DNA of 64,000 nt from assembly GCF_047495875.1 (NCBI RefSeq), contig NC_092467.1, forward strand, positions 25,625,066-25,689,065, in the 5' to 3' direction. The number at the start of each line of letters is the position of its first letter. Positions within the stretch are counted from its first letter, which is position 1. Source of the stretch: Pithys albifrons albifrons (taxonomy: Eukaryota; Chordata; Aves; Passeriformes; Thamnophilidae). Below the pieces are notes generated by a model, which was not told the origin of the DNA, made no database searches, and saw nothing but the letters and a program-made list of their open reading frames with translations. Positions 38,101 to 49,869 of the stretch are shown piece by piece. The position numbers were made by a program, and so were the translations under genes.

Positions 38101-39903
38101 GTCCCTCCTTGGCACCATTGGGGCTGGGAAATTGGCATTTTTCAGCCAAGAATTGAAGGAGGACCAAGATCCCTCTTGGAAAAGGAATCAAAAGAGGAAA
38201 GGGTCCAGCCTACAAAGGGCTGGCCTAGTCCTCTCTGTTCTGGCAGAGTCTTTCCTCTCTCCACGCTCGACTCCTGCGTTAGGGTTACGCTTAGAGTTAT
38301 GCTTAGAATTAGGGTTAGGGTTAGGGTTAGGGTTAGGGTTAGGGTTAGACTTCTCTTTTGTGTTAGGATTAGAGTTTGGGTGTCTTTTTACTGCTCATGG
38401 CGCAGCATCATTAGCACCTGAGAGCCCAAGGCTGCCACCTTTTCTCTTGGCACAAAGCTCAGTCCCTCCTTGGCACCATTGGGGCTGAGAAATTGGCATT
38501 TTTCAGCCAAGAATTGAAGGCGGACCAAGATCCCTCTTGGAAAAGGAATCGAAAGAGGAAAGGTGCCAGCCCACAAAGGGCTGGCCTAGTCCTCTCTGTT
38601 CTGGCAGAGCCCCTCCTCTCTCCACTCTCGAGTCCTGGGTTAGGGTTACGCTTAGAGTTATGCTTAGAATGAGGGTTAGGGTTAGGGTTAGGGTTAGGGT
38701 TAGGGTTAGGCTTCTCTTTTGTGTTAGGATTAGGGTTTGGGTGTCTTTTTACTGTTCATGGTGCAGCATCATTAGCGCCTGGGAGCCCAAGGCTGCCACC
38801 TTTTCTCTTGGCACAAAGCTCAGTCCCTCCTTGGAATCACTGGGGCTGGGAAAATGCCATTTTTCAGCCAAGAATTGAGGGCGGACCAAGATCCCTCTTG
38901 GAAAAGGAATCGAAAGAGGAAAGGTGCCAGCCCACAAAGGGCTGGCCTAGTTCTCTCTGTTCTGCCAGAGCCCCTCCTCTCTCCACGCTCGACTCCTGCG
39001 TTAGGGTTACGCTTAGAGTTATGCTTAGAATTAGGGTTAGGGTTAGGGTTAGGGTTAGGGTTAGGGTTAGGCTTCTCTTTTGTGTTAGGATTAGGGTTTC
39101 GGTGTCTTTTTACTGCTCATGGCGCAGCATCATTAGCACCTGAGAGCCCAAGGCTGCCACCTTTTCTCTTGGCACAAAGCTCAGTCCCTCCTTGGCACCA
39201 TTGGGGCTGGGAAATTGGCATTTTTCAGCCAAGAATTGAAGGAGGACCAAGATCCCTCTTGGAAAAGGAATCGAAAGAGGAAAGGTGCCAGCCCACAAAG
39301 GGCTGGCCTAGTTCTCTCTGTTCTGCCAGAGCCCCTCCTCTCTCCACGCTCGACTCCTGCGTTAGGGTTACGCTTAGAGTTATGCTTAGAATTAGGGTTA
39401 GGGTTAGGGTTAGGGTTAGGGTTAGGGTTAGGCTTCTCTTTTGTGTTAGGATTAGGGTTTGGGTGTCTTTTTACTGTTCATGGTGCAGCATCATTAGCGC
39501 CTGAGAGCCCAAGGCTGCCACCTTTTCTCTTGGCACAAAGCTCAGTCCCTCCTTGGAATCACTGGGGCTGGGAAAATGCCATTTTTCAGCCAAGAATTGA
39601 GGGCGGACCAAGATCCCTCTTGGAAAAGGAATCGAAAGAGGAAAGGTGCCAGCCCACAAAGGGCTGGCCTAGTTCTCTCTGTTCTGCCAGAGCCCCTCCT
39701 CTCTCCACTCTCGAATGCTGAGTTAGGGTTACACTTAGAGTTATGCTTAGAATTAGGGTTAGGGTTAGGGTTAGGGTTAGGGTTAGGGTTAGACTTCTCT
39801 TTTGTGTTAGGATTAGAGTTTGGGTTTCTTTTTACTGCTCATGGCGCAGCATCATTAGCACCTGAGAGCCCAAGGCTGCCACCTTTTCTCTTGGCACAAA
39901 GCT

Positions 39904-42900
39904 CAGACGCTCCTTGGCACCATTGGGGCTGGGAAATTGGCATTTTTCAGCCAGGAATTGAAGGAGGACCAAGATCCCTCTTGGAAAAGGAATCGAAAGA
40001 GGAAAGGTGCCAGCCCACAAAGGGCTGGCCTAGTCCTCTCTGTTCTGGCAGAGCCCCTCCTCTCTCCACGCTCGACTCCTGGGTTAGGGTTACACTTAGA
40101 GTTATGCTTAGAATTAGGGTTAGGGTTAGGGTTAGGGTTAGACTTCTCTTTTGTGTTAGGATTAGGGTTTCGGTGTCTTTTTACTGTTCATGGTGCAGCA
40201 TCATTAGCGCCTGGGAGCCCAAGGCTGCCACCTTTTCTCTTGGCACAAAGCTCAGTCCCTCCTTGGAATCACTGTGGCTGGGAAAATGCCATTTTTCAGC
40301 CAAGAATTGAGGGCGGACCAAGATCCCTCTTGGAAAAGGAATCGAAAGCGGAAAGGTGCCAGCCCACAAAGGGCTGGCCTAGTTCTCTCTGTTCTGCCAG
40401 AGCCCCTCCTCTCTCCACGCTCGACTCCTGGGTTAGGGTTACGCTTAGAGTTATGCTTAGAATTAGGGTTAGGGTTAGGGTTAGGGTTAGGGTTAGGGTT
40501 AGACTTCTCTTTTGTTTTAGGAGTAGAGTTTGGGTGTCTTTTTACTGCTCATGGCGCAGCATCATTAGCACCTGAGAGCCCAAGGCTGCCACCTTTTCTC
40601 TTGGCACAAAGCTCAGTCCCTCCTTGGCACCATTGGGGCTGGGAAAATGCCATTTTTCAGCCAAGAATTGAAGGAGGACCAAGATCCCTCTTGGAAAAGG
40701 AATCGAAAGAGGAAAGGTGCCAGCCCACAAAGGGCTGGCCTAGTCCTCTCTGTTCTGGCAGAGCCCCTCCTCTCTCCACGCTCGACTCCTGCGTTAGGGT
40801 TACGCTTAGAGTTATGCTTAGAATTAGGGTTAGGGTTAGGGTTAGGGTTAGGGTTAGGGTTAGACTTCTCTTTTGTGTTAGGATTAGAGTTTGGGTGTCT
40901 TTTTACTGCTCATGGCGCAGCATCATTAGCACCTGAGAGCCCAAGGCTGCCACCTTTTCTCTTGGCACAAAGCTCAGTCCCTCCTTGGCACCATTGGGGC
41001 TGGGAAATTGGCATTTTTCAGCCAAGAATTGAAGGAGGACCAAGATCCCTCTTGGAAAAGGAATCGAAAGAGGAAAGGTGCCAGCCCACAAAGGGCTGGC
41101 CTAGTCCTCTCTGTTCTGGCAGAGTCTTTCCTCTCTCCACTCTCGAGTCCTGGGTTAGGGTTACGCTTAGAGTTATGCTTAGAATTAGGGTTAGGGTTAG
41201 GGTTAGGGTTAGGGTTAGGGTTAGACTTCTCTTTTGTGTTAGGATTAGGGTTTGGGTGTCTTTTTACTGTTCATGGTGCAGCATCATTAGCGCCTGAGAG
41301 CCCAAGGCTGCCACCTTTTCTCTTGGCACAAAGCTCAGTCCCTCCTTGGAATCACTGTGGCTGGGAAAATGCCATTTTTCAGCCAAGAATTGAGGGCGGA
41401 CCAAGATCCCTCTTGGAAAAGGAATCGAAAGAGGAAAGGTGCCAGCCCACAAAGGGCTGGCCTAGTTCTCTCTGTTCTGGCAGAGCCCCTCCTCTCTCCA
41501 CGCTCGACTCCTGCGTTAGGGTTACGCTTAGAGTTATGCTTAGAATTAGGGTTAGGGTTAGGGTTAGGGTTAGGGTTAGGGTTAGACTTCTCTTTTGTGT
41601 TAGGAGTAGAGTTTGGGTGTCTTTTTACTGCTCATGGCGCAGCATCATTAGCACCTGAGAGCCCAAGGCTGCCACCTTTTCTCTTGGCACAAAGCTCAGT
41701 CCCTCATTGGAATCACTAGGGCTGGGAAAATGCCATTTTTCAGCCAAGAATTGAAGGTGGACCACGATCACTCTTGGAAATGGAATCAAAAGAGGAAAGG
41801 TGCCAGCCCACAAAGGGCTGGCCTAGTCCTCTCTGTTCTGGCAGAGCCCCTCCTCTCTCCACTCTCGAATGCTGGGTTAGGGTTACGCTTAGAGTTATGC
41901 TTAGAATTAGGGTTAGGGTTAGGGTTAGGGTTAGGGTTAGGGTTAGGCTTCTCTTTTGTGTTAGGATTAGGGTTTGGGTGTCTTTTTACTGTTCATGGTG
42001 CAGCATCATTAGCGCCTGGGAGCCCAAGGCTGCCACCTTTTCTCTTGGCACAAAGCTCAGTCCCTCCTTGGAATCACTAGGGCTGGGAAAATGCCATTTT
42101 TCAGCCAAGAATTGAGGGCGGACCAAGATCCCTCTTGGAAAAGGAATCGAAAGAGGAAAGGTGCCAGCCCACAAAGGGCTGGCCTAGTCCTCTCTGTTCT
42201 GGCAGAGCCCCTCCTCTCTCCACTCTCGAGTCCTGGGTTAGGGTTACGCTTAGAGTTATGCTTAGAATTAGGGTTAGGGTTAGGGTTAGGGTTAGGGTTA
42301 GACTTCTCTTTTGTGTTAGCATTAGAGTATGGGTGTCTTTTTACTGCTCATGGCGCAGCATCATTAGCACCTGAGAGCCCAAGGCTGCCACCTTTTCTCT
42401 TGGCACAAAGCTCAGTCCCTCCTTGGCACCATTGGGGCTGGGAAATTGGCATTTTTCAGCCAGGAATTGAAGGAGGACCAAGATCCCTCTTGGAAAAGGA
42501 ATCGAAAGAGGAATGGTGCCAGCCCACAAAGGGCTGGCCTAGTCCTCTCTGTTCTAGCAGAGCCCCTCCTCTCTCCACGCTCGACTCCTGGGTTAGGGTT
42601 ACACTTAGAGTTATGCTTAGAATTAGGGTTAGGGTTAGGGTTAGGGTTAGACTTCTCTTTTGTGTTAGGATTAGGGTTTGGGTGTCTTTTTACTGTTCAT
42701 GGTGCAGCATCATTAGCGCCTGGGAGCCCAAGGCTGCCACCTTTTCTCTTGGCACAAAGCTCAGTCCCTCCTTGGAATCACTGGGGCTGGGAAAATGCCA
42801 TTTTTCAGCCAAGAATTGAAGGTGGACCACGATCACTCTTGGAAATGGAATCAAAAGAGGAAAGGTGCCAGCCCACAAAGGGCTGGCCTAGTCCTCTCTG

Positions 42901-43850
42901 TTCTGGCAGAGCCCCTCCTCTCTCCACGCTCGACTCCTGCGTTAGGGTTACGCTTAGAGTTATGCTTAGAATTAGGGTTAGGGTTAGGGTTAGGGTTAGG
43001 GTTAGGGTTAGACTTCTCTTTTCTGTTAGGATTAGAGTTTGGGTGTCTTTTTACTGCTCATGGCGCAGCATCATTAGCACCTGAGAGCCCAAGGCTGCCA
43101 CCTTTTCTCTTGGCACAAAGCTCAGTCCCTCCTTGGCACCATTGGGGCTGGGAAATTGGCATTTTTCAGCCAAGAATTGAAGGAGGACCAAGATCCCTCT
43201 TGGAAAAGGAATCAAAAGAGGAAAGGTGCCAGCCCACAAAGGGCTGGCCTAGTCCTCTCTGTTCTGGCAGAGTCTTTCCTCTCTCCACGCTCGACTCCTG
43301 CGTTAGGGTTACGCTTAGAGTTATGCTTAGAATTAGGGTTAGGGTTAGGGTTAGGGTTAGGGTTAGGGTTAGGGTTAGACTTCTCTTTTGTGTTAGGATT
43401 AGAGTTTGGGTGTCTTTTTACTGCTCATGGCGCAGCATCATTAGCACCTGAGAGCCCAAGGCTGCCACCTTTTCTCTTGGCACAAAGCTCAGTCCCTCCT
43501 TGGCACCATTGGGGCTGGGAAATTGGCATTTTTCAGCCAAGAATTGAAGGCGGACCAAGATCCCTCTTGGAAAAGGAATCGAAAGAGGAAAGGTGCCAGC
43601 CCACAAAGGGCTGGCCTAGTTCTCTCTGTTCTGCCAGAGCCCCTCCTCTCTCCACGCTCGACTCCTGCGTTAGGGTTACGCTTAGAGTTATGCTTAGAAT
43701 TAGGGTTAGGGTTAGGGTTAGGGTTAGGGTTAGGGTTAGACTTCTCTTTTGTGTTAGGATTAGAGTTTGGGTGTCTTTTTACTGCTCATGGCGCAGCATC
43801 ATTAGCACCTGAGAGCCCAAGGCTGCCACCTTTTCTCTTGGCACAAAGCT
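39904..43850 (+). repeat. Marker-defined block of 11 monomers (3947 bp)
   Basis: Bounded by the CAGACGCTCC marker at 39904 and its next occurrence at 43851. The usual base string in this place is CAGTCCCTCC, so the marker is specific. This is the first and shortest interval between the five occurrences of the marker in the window. Confidence 0.75.
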
Positions 43851-45456
43851 CAGACGCTCCTTGGCACCATTGGGGCTGGGAAATTGGCATTTTTCAGCCA
43901 GGAATTGAAGGAGGACCAAGATCCCTCTTGGAAAAGGAATCGAAAGAGGAAAGGTGCCAGCCCACAAAGGGCTGGCCTAGTCCTCTCTGTTCTGGCAGAG
44001 CCCCTCCTCTCTCCACTCTCGACTCCTGGGTTAGGGTTACACTTAGAGTTATGCTTAGAATTAGGGTTAGGGTTAGGGTTAGGGTTAGACTTCTCTTTTG
44101 TGTTAGGATTAGGGTTTCGGTGTCTTTTTACTGTTCATGGTGCAGCATCATTAGCGCCTGGGAGCCCAAGGCTGCCACCTTTTCTCTTGGCACAAAGCTC
44201 AGTCCCTCCTTGGAATCACTGGGGCTGGGAAAATGCCATTTTTCAGCCAAGAATTGAGGGCGGACCAAGATCCCTCTTGGAAAAGGAATCGAAAGAGGAA
44301 AGGTGCCAGCCCACAAAGGGCTGGCCTAGTCCTCTCTGTTCTGGCAGAGCCCCTCCTCTCTCCACTCTCGAATGCTGGGTTAGGGTTACGCTTAGAGTTA
44401 TGCTTAGAATTAGGGTTAGGGTTAGGGTTAGGGTTAGGGTTAGGGTTAGGCTTCTCTTTTGTGTTAGGATTAGGGTTTGGGTGTCTTTTTACTGTTCATG
44501 GTGCAGCATCATTAGCGCCTGGGAGCCCAAGGCTGCCACCTTTTCTCTTGGCACAAAGCTCAGTCCCTCCTTGGAATCACTGGGGCTGGGAAAATGCCAT
44601 TTTTCAGCCAAGAATTGAGGGCGGACCAAGATCCCTCTTGGAAAAGGAATCGAAAGAGGAAAGGTGCCAGCCCACAAAGGGCTGGCCTAGTCCTCTCTGT
44701 TCTGGCAGAGCCCCTCCTCTCTCCACTCTCGAGTCCTGGGTTAGGGTTACGCTTAGAGTTATGCTTAGAATTAGGGTTAGGGTTAGGGTTAGGGTTAGGG
44801 TTAGACTTCTCTTTTGTGTTAGCATTAGAGTATGGGTGTCTTTTTACTGCTCATGGCGCAGCATCATTAGCACCTGAGAGCCCAAGGCTGCCACCTTTTC
44901 TCTTGGCACAAAGCTCAGTCCCTCCTTGGCACCATTGGGGCTGGGAAATTGGCATTTTTCAGCCAGGAATTGAAGGAGGACCAAGATCCCTCTTGGAAAA
45001 GGAATCGAAAGAGGAATGGTGCCAGCCCACAAAGGGCTGGCCTAGTCCTCTCTGTTCTGGCAGAGCCCCTCCTCTCTCCACGCTCGACTCCTGGGTTAGG
45101 GTTACACTTAGAGTTATGCTTAGAATTAGGGTTAGGGTTAGGGTTAGGGTTAGGGTTAGGGTTAGGCTTCTCTTTTGTGTTAGGATTAGGGTTTCGGTGT
45201 CTTTTTACTGTTCATGGTGCAGCATCATTAGCGCCTGGGAGCCCAAGGCTGCCACCTTTTCTCTTGGCATAAAGCTCAGTCCCTCCTTGGAATCACTGGG
45301 GCTGGGAAAATGCCATTTTTCAGCCAAGAATTGAAGGTGGACCACGATCACTCTTGGAAATGGAATCAAAAGAGGAAAGGTGCCAGCCCACAAAGTGCTG
45401 GCCTAGTCCTCTCTGTTCTGGCAGAGCCCCTCCTCTCTCCACGCTCGACTCCTGCG

Positions 45457-45558
45457 TTAGGGTTACGCTTAGAGTTATGCTTAGAATTAGGGTTAGGGTT
45501 AGGGTTAGGGTTAGGGTTAGGGTTAGACTTCTCTTTTGTGTTAGGATTAGAGTTTGGG
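45457..45558 (+). repeat. Telomere-derived hexamer ladder of the monomer
   Basis: Read in steps of six from 45457, the order is TTAGGG, TTACGC, TTAGAG, TTATGC, TTAGAA, six perfect TTAGGG (45487-45522), TTAGAC, a 12-bp foreign segment (45529-45540, exactly two hexamers long), TTAGGA, TTAGAG, TTTGGG. The phase never slips over 17 hexamer positions. Degeneracy rises away from the perfect core on both sides. The core can bind vertebrate TRF-type shelterin proteins and form G-quadruplexes in principle; neither is shown by sequence alone. Confidence 0.9.
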
Positions 45559-45702
45559 TGTCTTTTTACTGCTCATGGCGCAGCATCATTAGCACCTGAG
45601 AGCCCAAGGCTGCCACCTTTTCTCTTGGCACAAAGCTCAGTCCCTCCTTGGCACCATTGGGGCTGGGAAATTGGCATTTTTCAGCCAAGAATTGAAGGAG
45701 GA

Positions 45703-45718
45703 CCAAGATCCCTCTTGG
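45703..45718 (+). other. Short dyad CCAAGA..TCTTGG in the monomer
   Basis: Six-base perfect arms flank TCCC. The dyad is present in monomers with the CCAAGATCCC form. It is partly lost in the CCACGATCAC form. A second dyad, TTGGC..GCCAA (45671-45688, 8-base loop), precedes it in monomers of the AAATTGGCA form. Short dyads of this size can arise by chance. Confidence 0.5.
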
Positions 45719-45742
45719 AAAAGGAATCGAAAGAGGAAAGGT

Positions 45743-45763
45743 GCCAGCCCACAAAGGGCTGGC
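45743..45763 (+). other. Conserved hairpin in the monomer (8-bp stem)
   Basis: GCCAGCCC and GGGCTGGC form a perfect 8-bp GC-rich stem around the 5-base loop ACAAA. The same hairpin is present in nearly every monomer. Exceptions are few: the AAAGTGCTGG subtype changes one stem base (seven monomers, e.g. 45393-45402), one monomer near 36055 changes the loop to AGAAT but keeps the stem, and ones near 35344 and 38208 lose one pair. A role in processing, pausing or recombination is possible but unproven. Confidence 0.7.
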
Positions 45764-47865
45764 CTAGTCCTCTCTGTTCTGGCAGAGCCCCTCCTCTCTC
45801 CACTCTCGAGTCCTGGGTTAGGGTTACGCTTAGAGTTATGCTTAGAATTAGGGTTAGGGTTAGGGTTAGGGTTAGGGTTAGGGTTAGGGTTAGACTTCTC
45901 TTTTGTGTTAGGATTAGGGTTTGGGTGTCTTTTTACTGTTCATGGTGCAGCATCATTAGCGCCTGAGAGCCCAAGGCTGCCACCTTTTCTCTTGGCACAA
46001 AGCTCAGTCCCTCCTTGGAATCACTGGGGCTGGGAAAATGCCATTTTTCAGCCAAGAATTGAGGGCGGACCAAGATCCCTCTTGGAAAAGGAATCGAAAG
46101 AGGAAAGGTGCCAGCCCACAAAGGGCTGGCCTAGTTCTCTCTGTTCTGCCAGAGCCCCTCCTCTCTCCACGCTCGACTCCTGCGTTAGGGTTACGCTTAG
46201 AGTTATGCTTAGAATTAGGGTTAGGGTTAGGGTTAGGGTTAGGGTTAGGGTTAGACTTCTCTTTTGTGTTAGGAGTAGAGTTTGGGTGTCTTTTTACTGC
46301 TCATGGCGCAGCATCATTAGCACCTGAGAGCCCAAGGCTGCCACGTTTTCTCTTGGCACAAAGCTCAGTCCCTCCTTGGAATCACTAGGGCTGGGAAAAT
46401 GCCATTTTTCAGCCAAGAATTGAAGGTGGACCACGATCACTCTTGGAAATGGAATCAAAAGAGGAAAGGTGCCAGCCCACAAAGGGCTGGCCTAGTCCTC
46501 TCTGTTCTGGCAGAGCCCCTCCTCTCTCCACTCTCGAATGCTGGGTTAGGGTTACGCTTAGAGTTATGCTTAGAATTAGGGTTAGGGTTAGGGTTAGGGT
46601 TAGGGTTAGGGTTAGGCTTCTCTTTTGTGTTAGGATTAGGGTTTGGGTGTCTTTTTACTGTTCATGGTGCAGCATCATTAGCGCCTGGGAGCCCAAGGCT
46701 GCCACCTTTTCTCTTGGCACAAAGCTCAGTCCCTCCTTGGAATCACTGGGGCTGGGAAAATGCCATTTTTCAGCCAAGAATTGAGGGCGGACCAAGATCC
46801 CTCTTGGAAAAGGAATCGAAAGAGGAAAGGTGCCAGCCCACAAAGGGCTGGCCTAGTCCTCTCTGTTCTGGCAGAGCCCCTCCTCTCTCCACTCTCGAGT
46901 CCTGGGTTAGGGTTACGCTTAGAGTTATGCTTAGAATTAGGGTTAGGGTTAGGGTTAGGGTTAGGGTTAGACTTCTCTTTTGTGTTAGCATTAGAGTATG
47001 GGTGTCTTTTTACTGCTCATGGCGCAGCATCATTAGCACCTGAGAGCCCAAGGCTGCCACCTTTTCTCTTGGCACAAAGCTCAGTCCCTCCTTGGCACCA
47101 TTGGGGCTGGGAAATTGGCATTTTTCAGCCAGGAATTGAAGGAGGACCAAGATCCCTCTTGGAAAAGGAATCGAAAGAGGAATGGTGCCAGCCCACAAAG
47201 GGCTGGCCTAGTCCTCTCTGTTCTGGCAGAGCCCCTCCTCTCTCCACGCTCGACTCCTGGGTTAGGGTTACACTTAGAGTTATGCTTAGAATTAGGGTTA
47301 GGGTTAGGGTTAGGGTTAGGGTTAGGGTTAGGCTTCTCTTTTGTGTTAGGATTAGGGTTTGGGTGTCTTTTTACTGTTCATGGTGCAGCATCATTAGCGC
47401 CTGGGAGCCCAAGGCTGCCACCTTTTCTCTTGGCATAAAGCTCAGTCCCTCCTTGGAATCACTGGGGCTGGGAAAATGCCATTTTTCAGCCAAGAATTGA
47501 AGGTGGACCACGATCACTCTTGGAAATGGAATCAAAAGAGGAAAGGTGCCAGCCCACAAAGTGCTGGCCTAGTCCTCTCTGTTCTGGCAGAGCCCCTCCT
47601 CTCTCCACGCTCGACTCCTGCGTTAGGGTTACGCTTAGAGTTATGCTTAGAATTAGGGTTAGGGTTAGGGTTAGGGTTAGGGTTAGGGTTAGACTTCTCT
47701 TTTGTGTTAGCATTAGAGTATGGGTGTCTTTTTACTGCTCATGGCGCAGCATCATTAGCACCTGAGAGCCCAAGGCTGCCACCTTTTCTCTTGGCACAAA
47801 GCTCAGTCCCTCCTTGGCACCATTGGGGCTGGGAAATTGGCATTTTTCAGCCAAGAATTGAAGGA

Positions 47866-49869
47866 GGACCAAGATCCCTCTTGGAAAAGGAATCGAAAGA
47901 GGAAAGGTGCCAGCCCACAAAGGGCTGGCCTAGTCCTCTCTGTTCTGGCAGAGCCCCTCCTCTCTCCACGCTCGACTCCTGCGTTAGGGTTACGCTTAGA
48001 GTTATGCTTAGAATTAGGGTTAGGGTTAGGGTTAGGGTTAGGGTTAGGGTTAGGCTTCTCTTTTGTGTTAGGATTAGGGTTTGGGTGTCTTTTTACTGTT
48101 CATGGTGCAGCATCATTAGCGCCTGGGAGCCCAAGGCTGCCACCTTTTCTCTTGGCACAAAGCTCAGTCCCTCCTTGGAATCACTAGGGCTGGGAAAATG
48201 CCATTTTTCAGCCAAGAATTGAGGGCGGACCAAGATCCCTCTTGGAAAAGGAATCGAAAGAGGAAAGGTGCCAGCCCACAAAGGGCTGGCCTAGTCCTCT
48301 CTGTTCTAGCAGAGCCCCTCCTCTCTCCACGCTCGACTCCTGGGTTAGGGTTACACTTAGAGTTATGCTTAGAATTAGGGTTAGGGTTAGGGTTAGGGTT
48401 AGACTTCTCTTTTGTGTTAGGATTAGGGTTTCGGTGTCTTTTTACTGTTCATGGTGCAGCATCATTAGCGCCTGGGAGCCCAAGGCTGCCACCTTTTCTC
48501 TTGGCACAAAGCTCAGTCCGTCCTTGGCACCATTGGGGCTGGGAAATTGGCATTTTTCAGCCAGGAATTGAAGGAGGACCAAGATCCCTCTTGGAAAAGG
48601 AATCGAAAGAGGAAAGGTGCCAGCCCACAAAGGGCTGGCCTAGTCCTCTCTGTTCTAGCAGAGCCCCTCCTCTCTCCACGCTCGACTCCTGGGTTAGGGT
48701 TACACTTAGAGTTATGCTTAGAATTAGGGTTAGGGTTAGGGTTAGGGTTAGACTTCTCTTTTGTGTTAGGATTAGGGTTTCGGTGTCTTTTTACTGTTCA
48801 TGGTGCAGCATCATTAGCGCCTGGGAGCCCAAGGCTGCCACCTTTTCTCTTGGCACAAAGCTCAGTCCCTCCTTGGAATCACTGGGGCTGGGAAAATGCC
48901 ATTTTTCAGCCAAGAATTGAAGGTGGACCACGATCACTCTTGGAAAAGGAATCAAAAGAGGAAAGGTGCCAGCCCACAAAGGGCTGGCCTAGTCCTCTCT
49001 GTTCTGGCAGAGCCCCTCCTCTCTCCACGCTCGACTCCTGCGTTAGGGTTACGCTTAGAGTTATGCTTAGAATTAGGGTTAGGGTTAGGGTTAGGGTTAG
49101 GGTTAGGGTTAGACTTCTCTTTTGTGTTAGGATTAGAGTTTGGGTGTCTTTTTACTGCTCATGGCGCAGCATCATTAGCACCTGAGAGCCCAAGGCTGCC
49201 ACCTTTTCTCTTGGCACAAAGCTCAGTCCCTCCTTGGCACCATTGGGGCTGGGAAATTGGCATTTTTCAGCCAAGAATTGAAGGAGGACCAAGATCCCTC
49301 TTGGAAAAGGAATCAAAAGAGGAAAGGTGCCAGCCCACAAAGGGCTGGCCTAGTCCTCTCTGTTCTGGCAGAGTCTTTCCTCTCTCCACGCTCGACTCCT
49401 GCGTTAGGGTTACGCTTAGAGTTATGCTTAGAATTAGGGTTAGGGTTAGGGTTAGGGTTAGGGTTAGGGTTAGGGTTAGACTTCTCTTTTGTGTTAGGAT
49501 TAGAGTTTGGGTGTCTTTTTACTGCTCATGGCGCAGCATCATTAGCACCTGAGAGCCCAAGGCTGCCACCTTTTCTCTTGGCACAAAGCTCAGTCCCTCC
49601 TTGGCACCATTGGGGCTGAGAAATTGGCATTTTTCAGCCAAGAATTGAAGGCGGACCAAGATCCCTCTTGGAAAAGGAATCGAAAGAGGAAAGGTGCCAG
49701 CCCACAAAGGGCTGGCCTAGTCCTCTCTGTTCTGGCAGAGCCCCTCCTCTCTCCACTCTCGAGTCCTGGGTTAGGGTTACGCTTAGAGTTATGCTTAGAA
49801 TTAGGGTTAGGGTTAGGGTTAGGGTTAGGGTTAGGGTTAGGCTTCTCTTTTGTGTTAGGATTAGGGTTT
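47866..49869 (+). repeat. Duplicated 2.0-kb block, left copy
   Basis: This segment reappears at 53961-55964 (offset 6095 bp) with the same monomer spacings, the same hexamer counts and, wherever I compared, identical bases. The match ends at 47865/53960 on the left (AAGGAGG versus AGGGCGG) and at 49870/55965 on the right (C versus G). Confidence 0.85.

Larger units (their letters stand above)
26084..38700 (+). repeat. Proximal zone of the array: mixed, diverged subtypes
   Basis: About 35 monomers. Two forms of the hexamer just before the core alternate irregularly: AGAATGAGGG (about 18 monomers, last at about 38667) and AGAATTAGGG. Seven monomers carry a distinctive TTCTCGCAAAGCC-type segment instead of TTCTGGCAGAGCC. 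Interrupted cores occur only here: TTATGG at 30794-30799, 35439-35444 and 37978-37983, TTAGGA at 32232-32237, and a GAGGATTAGGG variant near 29683 and 36515. A related pair of about 0.9 kb segments sits near 26450-27330 and 30042-30930 (offset 3592 bp). Confidence 0.85.
45457..45817 (+). repeat. Reference monomer, 361 bp
   Basis: A typical distal monomer used to map the parts. Telomere-derived block at 45457-45558. Then an AT-rich linker and the segment from GCTCATGG (45571) through CCAAGGCTGCC. Then CTCAGTCCCTCC, a GGGGCTGGGAAA region, three short dyads (45671-45688, 45703-45718, 45743-45763), a pyrimidine-rich CCCCTCCTCTCTCC segment, and a closing CTCGAG or CTCGAC element that leads into the next telomere block. 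CpG sites cluster at the junction with the next telomere block in the CGCTCGAC-type monomers. No gene lies in it. Confidence 0.9.
45205..47370 (+). repeat. Six-monomer unit (2166 bp)
   Basis: Interval between two successive monomers carrying AAAGTGCTGG, six monomers apart. The same six-monomer spacing recurs at 50945-53104 (2160 bp), 57768-59933 and 59934-62099 (2166 bp each). Confidence 0.75.
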
